From: Oryzias latipes
Taxonomy: Eukaryota > Chordata > Actinopteri > Beloniformes > Adrianichthyidae
Reading direction: 5' to 3'
DNA: 64,000 nt
NCBI RefSeq assembly: GCF_002234675.1
Contig: NC_019877.2
Span: 24,323,519-24,387,518, forward strand
Shown one piece after another: positions 58,379-64,000 of the stretch (its first letter is position 1; each line of letters starts with the position of its first letter). The notes beneath the pieces are model-generated. The model was not told the DNA's origin. It saw nothing but the letters and a program-made list of their open reading frames with translations, and did not search any database. Position numbers and translations under genes: made by a program.

Positions 58379-59261
58379 CTAAGTCATGGAGTCAACCACA
58401 GGAGACCAGAGAGACTGAATTCTTTCAAAGTTACTTGAACTTTGGGCTGACGTTTTTTCCAAGCTGATATAATCAAGCAGCAGATTTCTGTGTTGACTTA
58501 TGTTTATATTTTTCTTGTTTTTCCAATTTATTAAAATAGTTTTTTTAGCAATACAAAGAGTTATGAAAATGATAGATGCTAATCCTTCTTCTATATCGAT
58601 GGCACTTATGTCACCAAGCACACAAAGTGACGGTGAAGCTGTGATTGAAACCTTAAGCCAGACCGATAAATCGGCACAAACCTGCTGCCAGAGAGCCTGG
58701 ACAGGTGTGCAGAACCATAGTGCATGCATGTAGCTGTCGGGTAGATTACTGTCACAGTGCTGACAAATGTCTGAGTTACTGAGACCCATCTTGAACATCC
58801 TCTGTCCAGTGTAGTAAATTCTGTGAAGAGTTTTGAAATGGATTAGCTGCAGATTTGGACTTTTTGTCAGTTTAAAGGTGTTTAGACAAAGTTCTGACCA
58901 AAAGCTTTCATCTGTGCTGATGCTCAAATCTGCATCCCATTTTGTTGTCGGAAGGGAAATATTGTTATCTAAATTACATAAAAGTTTGTATATTTTGGAG
59001 AGAGTTCTATTCATTGAAAAATTAATCAGAGTGGTAACTACATCTGGTAGCTTTAAATCGTCGTCTTTAATTTTATACTTTTTAGTAATACTTGATTTAA
59101 GTTGCTGATATTCCAAGAAGTTATTTATTCCATGTTTGTCTTGAAGTTCCTGGGGAGTTATGAATCTTCTATCAATAATTACGTGCTCTAGTTGTTTTAT
59201 GCCCCCTGCTTGCCAAGCTGGGAAGTGGATAATTTTTTTATTTATAAGGATGTCCGGGTTG
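58379..59261 (-). pseudogene. L1 ORF2 fragment, C-terminal piece
   Basis: Continues with DILINKKIIHFPAWQAGGIK to a TAG at 58379-58381. It includes the L1 C-terminal Cys/His cluster (CQHC...HALWFC). Open throughout, so the L1 insertion and its later interruption are not very old. Confidence 0.9.
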
Positions 59262-60347
59262 TATGGAGAGAAATTAGACTCAGTCGGATTTGTGCGTGCG
59301 TAATTCTTGATTTGTGCGTAAATTAGGATCTGTGTATGCATATTCTTGCTTTGTGCGTGCGTAAATTAGGATTTGTGCATAAATTTGGATTTGTGTGTGA
59401 TTTGTTACTCACATAATACGTTTTGTGTATAAGTTAAAAAAATATAAAATGGAAAAAATACAAAATGCAATTTACGTATGCACAAATCCCTTGTTACGCA
59501 CACACGAAGCCAAAGATACGCACGGATCTACCGTGAGACTGTTTTCACGTCTCACAAATCCGTCCGTAAATGTTGCGTTTAAATACCAGTGGAATGCTCG
59601 GTCATTAGAATTTTCCTATCAGCCTTCCCTTCTCAACGTATTTCCTTCAGTGGGTGTAGCAGGGCTTTATAAAACTTTGAAGGAAAATAAAAATTATCGT
59701 TTGAGAATATGACGTTCACTTTTAAACGCTAATATATATGTTAAAAGTATATTATTCTCCGAGACACCGAATTGATGTAAAATGCGTAACAGGAACGACC
59801 AGTAAGGGGCACTGTTTTTTTTCTTCCGGAAAAATCAAAGGCAGTCAGACTGAGAGAGTCACGGGAAGAATGGCAGCGCATCTCGGTGGTCAGCGCCCGA
59901 AGTAAGTAGCCTCTATGTTCAACACTAACATCTACTGTCTTCATGTATTGATTGAGTCATTGTCTGGATACGTTTAGAAGGGAAGACTGATAGGAAAATT
60001 CTAATGACCGAGCATTCCACTGGTATTTAAACGCAGCACTTACGGACGGATTTGTGAGACGTGAAAACAGTCTCACGGTAGATCCGTGCGTAACTTTGGC
60101 TTCGTGTGTGCGTAACAAGGGATTTGTGCATACGTAAATTGCATTTTGTATTTTTTCCATTTTATATTTTTTTAACTTATACACAAAACGTATTATGTGA
60201 GTAACAAATCACACACAAATCCAAATTTATGCACAAATCCTAATTTACGCACGCACAAAGCAAGAATATGCATACACAGATCCTAATTTACGCACAAATC
60301 AAGAATTACGCACGCACAAATCCGACTGAGTCTAATTTCTCTCCATA
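59262..60347. mobile_element. Transposon with ~380-bp inverted arms, nested in the L1, 6-bp target duplication
   Basis: Arms 59262-59643 and about 59970-60347 are near-perfect inverted copies starting TATGGAGAGAAATTAGACTC. GGGTTG flanks both sides (59256-59261 and 60348-60353), and removing one copy restores the L1 reading frame. The arms contain many TTTGTGCGTA-type subrepeats. The 330-bp centre is unique. There is no transposase, so the superfamily is unassigned; a 6-bp duplication is uncommon. Confidence 0.88.
59644..59969 (+). other. Unique centre of the inverted-repeat element, promoter/exon-like
   Basis: It contains TTCTTCCGGAAAAATC (ETS-type CTTCCGGA), then 40-odd bp later GGGAAGAATGGCAGCGC. 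A short frame MAAHLGGQRP runs directly into AAGTAAGTAG, a consensus donor. This arrangement looks like a host promoter, 5' UTR and first exon picked up by the element. The source gene is not recognised. Confidence 0.35.
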
Positions 60348-60353
60348 GGGTTG

Positions 60354-60982
60354 TTCCAGATGGGTGTCATTTTGCACGGTTGAATTGATGATTTTGATAT
60401 TTTGAGAAATTCCCACCAGGCTGTTAAAGTGGCGTTTATGTTAATAGTTTTGAAACAATCCTGTTTTTTAACTGTTTGGCTAATAAATGGTAGCTCTGAC
60501 AGGTTGATCTTTCCACATAACGCCTGTTCCAAGTCTAACCATGAGTTGGTTTCTGGATTATTTTTTAACCATTTTAAGATGTATTGTAATCTATTTGCAA
60601 GAAAGTAATTGTGGAAGTTAGGTAATTCTAATCCTCCACAGCTTTTTGCAGATTTTAAAGTTTTTAGACTAATTCTTGCAGGTTTATTGTTCCATAGAAA
60701 GCTTGATATGGATGAGTCTAATGTTTTGAACCATTTTAATGGCGGTTGTGTGGGAATCATTGAGAAGAGATAATTAACTTTGGGTACGATTTTCATTTTA
60801 ACCGTGGCTACCTTGCCCATAAGGGACAGAGGCCGGTTGGTCCAGCGTGTTAGATCGTCCTGTATGCTTTTCAGTAATGGGGTGTAGTTTAGCTGCACCA
60901 GTTCTGATAGTTTGGGGGAAAAGTAGATACCCAGATATTTGATATTTCCTGTTTTAACTGGAATTGTGAGCCTTTGTTCCAT
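60354..60982 (-). pseudogene. L1 ORF2 fragment, upstream piece
   Basis: Post-RT region of an L1 ORF2: IKYLGIYFSPKLSEL, WTNRPLSLMGKVATVKMKIV, FLWNNKPARI and KSCGGLELPNFHNYFLANRL are typical. It ends at PIWNNP, exactly where the TIR element is inserted. The codons resume at DILINKK on the other side. Confidence 0.9.
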
Positions 60983-61017
60983 ATTCCTGTTGAGTTAGTT
61001 GAGTACTATTCAACCTT

Positions 61018-62829
61018 AATATCAGAGAATGGAAACAATCCAAGATTTCTTTTTAGCACTATAGCTAGATTAACTAGCAGTCAGAGCTCATTAGAACCTC
61101 ATGTTCCTGTTTCTCTCAGCTCTGATGATTTTCTTACATTTTTCGATAGTAAAATCTCAAATATTAGACATAAGTTAAATCAAGTTATTCCTACTATCAG
61201 CCCAGAACAGGCTGAAGCGGTAGAAGTGGAGGCATCCATAGAAACCTCTGTAACATTAGACTGCTTCACTATTGTGGATCAAGCGGAAATAACATCAATT
61301 ATTACGTCCTCCAAATCCTCAACGTGTCTGTTAGACCCAATTCCCACTAGACTTTTTAAAGAAACTTTTCCCCTAATTAATGATTCCATATTAACAATGA
61401 TAAAAACCTCTATGTAAACAGGTTTTGTGCCACAGTCTTTTAAATATGCAGTTGTTAAATCTTTTCTGAAAAAGCCCAGTATGATCCTAGCATCTTGGCC
61501 AACTATAGACCAATATAAAACTTCCCCTTTATTTCTAAAATCCTAGAAAGAGTTGTAGTTAAGCAGCTTTACTGCCACCTACAGGACAACAGCCACTTTG
61601 AAGACTTTCAGTCTGGGTTTAGACCTCACCACAGTACGGAAACTGCACTAGTTAGAGTCTCTAATGACTTGTTATTGGCCTCAGAAAAGGGACTACTTTC
61701 TATCCTGGTCCTGTTAGACCTCAGTGCAGCCTTTGACACTATCGACCACAGTATTTTAGTCCATAGATTAGAGCAGGACATAGGGATCAGAGGATCTGCT
61801 CTCCAGTGGTTTAAATCCTATCTGTCCGATAGGTATCAGTTCGTTAATGTAAATGGCCATTCCTCTCAGTGCACTCGAGTTAACTATGGAGTCCCACAGG
61901 GCTCAGTCTTGGGACCGATCCTGTTTACGCTTTATATGTTACCCCTAGGAAACATAATCAGGAAACACAGCACTAATTTTCATTGTTATGCCGACGATAC
62001 GCAGTTGTATTTACCTGACCAGAATGACCAGATAGAGAAACTGAACGCCTGCATCAGTGACATCAAGACCTGGATGACAATTAATTACCTCCTCTTGAAC
62101 CCAGAAAAAACTGAGGTCATTATACTAGGTCCTAAAAACCTCAGAGATGCTCTGTCTGCTCAGATAGTCTCCCTGGATGGTGTAAGTATAGCCCCCAATT
62201 CCACAGTTAGAAACCTTGGGGTTTTATTTGACCAGGATTTATCATTTAAGGCTCACATATCTCAGGCGTGTAGAACTGCCTTTTTTCACCTGCGGAATAT
62301 TGCTAAGATCAGAAATCTACTTTCTAAGAGTGATGCTGAAAAACTCATCCATGCATTTGTTACGTGGAGGCTGGATTACTGTAACTCCTTGTTAGCAGCG
62401 TGTCCTAAGAGTTCCTTAAGAGGTCTCCAGCTTGTTCAGAACGCAGCAGCTAGATTGTTAGCAGGAACTAGCAGAAGAGATCACATCACTCCTGTGTTGG
62501 TTTCGCTCCATTGGCTCCCAGTTGATTCTAGAATTAAGTTCAAGATCCTCCTGTTAACCTATAAGGCCTTACATGGAATGGCCCCGTCCTATATTAAGGA
62601 CCTCATAGTCCCTTACCAACCAATCAGAACACTTCGCTCGCAAAATGCAGGACTGCTTGTGGTTCCTAGAATTGGTAAAAGTACGGTTGGAGGTAGAGCG
62701 TTTAGCCACCAAGCCCCTGTCTTATGGAATAAACTCCCAGCTCATGTAAGAGAGGCCGACTCAGTTTCTACATTCAAAGTTAGACTGAAAACATTCCTCT
62801 TTGGACAGGCTTATTGTCAGACTAGTTAA
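61018..62829 (+). mobile_element. L2-clade LINE, part B: reverse transcriptase
   Basis: It continues part A at SQYYSTLISENGN. The frame breaks after MIKTSM (61417) and resumes by 61669. From there 386 codons carry [27 protein letters not shown] and the catalytic [11 protein letters not shown]. The CR1/L2 C-terminal block follows ([42 protein letters not shown]). The frame break makes this copy non-functional. Confidence 0.9.
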
Positions 62830-62832
62830 TTA

Positions 62833-64000
62833 GATTAGAGCAGGACATAGGGATCAGAGGATCTGCTCTCCAGTGCTCTCCAGTGGTTTAAATCCTATCT
62901 GTCCCATAGGTATCAGTTTGTTAATGTAAATGGCCATTCCTCTCAGTGCACTCGAGTTAACTACGGAGTCCCACAGGGCTCAGTTTTAGGACCCATCCTG
63001 TTTATGCTTTATATGCTACCCCTAGGAAACATAATCAGGAAACACAGCATTAATTTTCATTGTTATGCCGACGATACGCAGTTGTATTTATCCATGAAGC
63101 CTGACCAGAATGACCAGATAGAGAAACTGAACGCCTGCATCAGTGACATCAAGACCTGGATGACAATTAATTACCTCCTCTTGAACCCAGAAAAAACTGA
63201 GGTCATTATACTTGGTCCTAAAAACCTCAGAGATGCTCTGTCTGCTCAGATAGTCTCCCTGGATGGTATAAGTATAGCCCCTAATTCCACAGTTAGAAAC
63301 CTTGGGGTTTTATTTGACCAGGATTTATCATTTAAGGCTCACATATCTCAGGCGTGTAGAACTGCCTTTTTTCACCTGTGGAATATTGCTAAGATCAGAA
63401 ATATACTTTCTAAGAGTGATGCTGAAAAACTCATCCATGCATTTGTTACGTCTAGACTGGATTACTGTAACTCCTTGTTAGCAGCGTGTCCTAAGAGTTC
63501 CTTAAGAAGTCTCCAGCTTGTTCAGAACGCAGCTGCTAGATTGTTAGCTGGAACCAGCAGAAGAGATCACATCACTCCTGTGTTAGTTTCACTCCATTGG
63601 CTCCCAGTTGATTCTAGAATTAAGTTCAAGATCCTCCTGTTAACCTATAAGGCCTTACATGGAATGGCCCCGTCCTATATTAAGGACCTCATAGTCCCTT
63701 ACCATCCAATCAGAACACTTCGTTCGCAAAATGCAGGACTGCTTGTGGTTCCTAGAATTAGTAAAAGTACGGTTGGAGGTAGAGCGTTTAGCCACCAAGC
63801 CCCTGTCTTATGGAATAAACTCCCAGCTCATGGAAGAGAGGCCGACTCAGTTTCTACATTCAAAGTTAGACTGAAAACATTCTTCTTTGGACAGGATTAT
63901 TGTCAGACTAGTTATTATTCAGAGATTATTTAACGTAATGTTAATGTGTTCAAATTTAAATTAATAACAATAACTATTTTTTTTAGTAGGCTGCTAGAAG
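62833..64000 (+). mobile_element. L2-clade LINE, second tandem copy of the 3' region
   Basis: From TTAGAGCAGGACATAGGGATC this repeats the sequence that starts near 61765. It runs through [17 protein letters not shown] to a stop at 63931-63933 and then the 3' UTR (ATTATTTAACG) to the window edge. Compared with part B it has a 10-bp duplication (CTCTCCAGTG), nine extra bases after QLYL, and many point changes. Confidence 0.88.

Larger units (their letters stand above)
55803..61001 (-). mobile_element. L1 (Tx1-like) LINE insertion, 5'-truncated, antisense to the L2
   Basis: The insertion is bounded by a 16-bp duplication AGTACTATTCAACCTT (55787-55802 and 61002-61017). It has an A-rich tail on its minus strand at 55803-55822. 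It carries the C-terminal part of ORF2, interrupted at 59262-60347 by a TIR element, and a long 3' UTR at 55803-58378. Without the nested element the L1 is about 4.1 kb. Confidence 0.92.

Noticed and set aside
56333..58438. Pro/Arg- or Gly/Trp-rich frames up to 283 codons on both strands
   Set aside because: They lie in the C/G-skewed L1 3' UTR, overlap in several frames and lack any recognisable domain.

Overview
The window is vertebrate nuclear DNA, almost certainly from a teleost. The genes are split into short exons with GT..AG introns, and the introns carry the usual fish mobilome: Tc1/mariner, pogo-like, hAT and Harbinger-like elements, L2 and L1 LINEs, tRNA-derived SINEs, solo LTRs and CA/GT microsatellites. 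No sequence identifies the species.

Four protein-coding genes can be read. On the minus strand at 9001-9471 is the first coding exon of nherf1 (slc9a3r1), which encodes PDZ1. The rest of that gene lies beyond the left edge. Also on the minus strand is a complete nine-exon rab37 (14540-36177, 244 aa) with a 14.4-kb first intron. Farther right, mrpl27 (minus, 40220-43215, four exons, 148 aa) and eme1 (plus, 45152-51044, eight coding exons, 511 aa) sit head to head. RAB37 followed by NHERF1 in the same direction is the human 17q25 order, and divergent MRPL27/EME1 is the human 17q21.33 arrangement. The fish segment therefore joins two pieces of the chromosome-17 conserved block.

Most of the remaining sequence is transposon-derived, and several insertions are dated relative to one another by target-site duplications. 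In rab37 intron 1, a TTA-flanked MITE is split by a hAT element with a perfect 8-bp duplication, and that hAT carries an LTR-like segment. Two uninterrupted MITE copies elsewhere in the window show the empty site. At 17.7-18.4 kb a foldback MITE splits another repeat. From 55.1 kb to the right end an L2 LINE is interrupted by a 5.2-kb antisense L1 (16-bp duplication), and that L1 is interrupted by a 1.09-kb element with inverted arms of about 380 bp (6-bp duplication). The L2 3' region then occurs twice in tandem.

The least explained parts are four. The first is an intronless minus-strand reading frame at 53985-55019 with an internal repeat and one in-frame TAG. The second is a perfect hairpin at 53715-53748 that gives AATAAA on both strands. 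The third is the unique centre of the long-inverted-repeat element, which looks like a captured promoter plus first exon. The fourth is the extremely G-rich (sense strand) 2.6-kb 3' region of the L1. No prokaryotic-type system, CRISPR array or rRNA gene is present.
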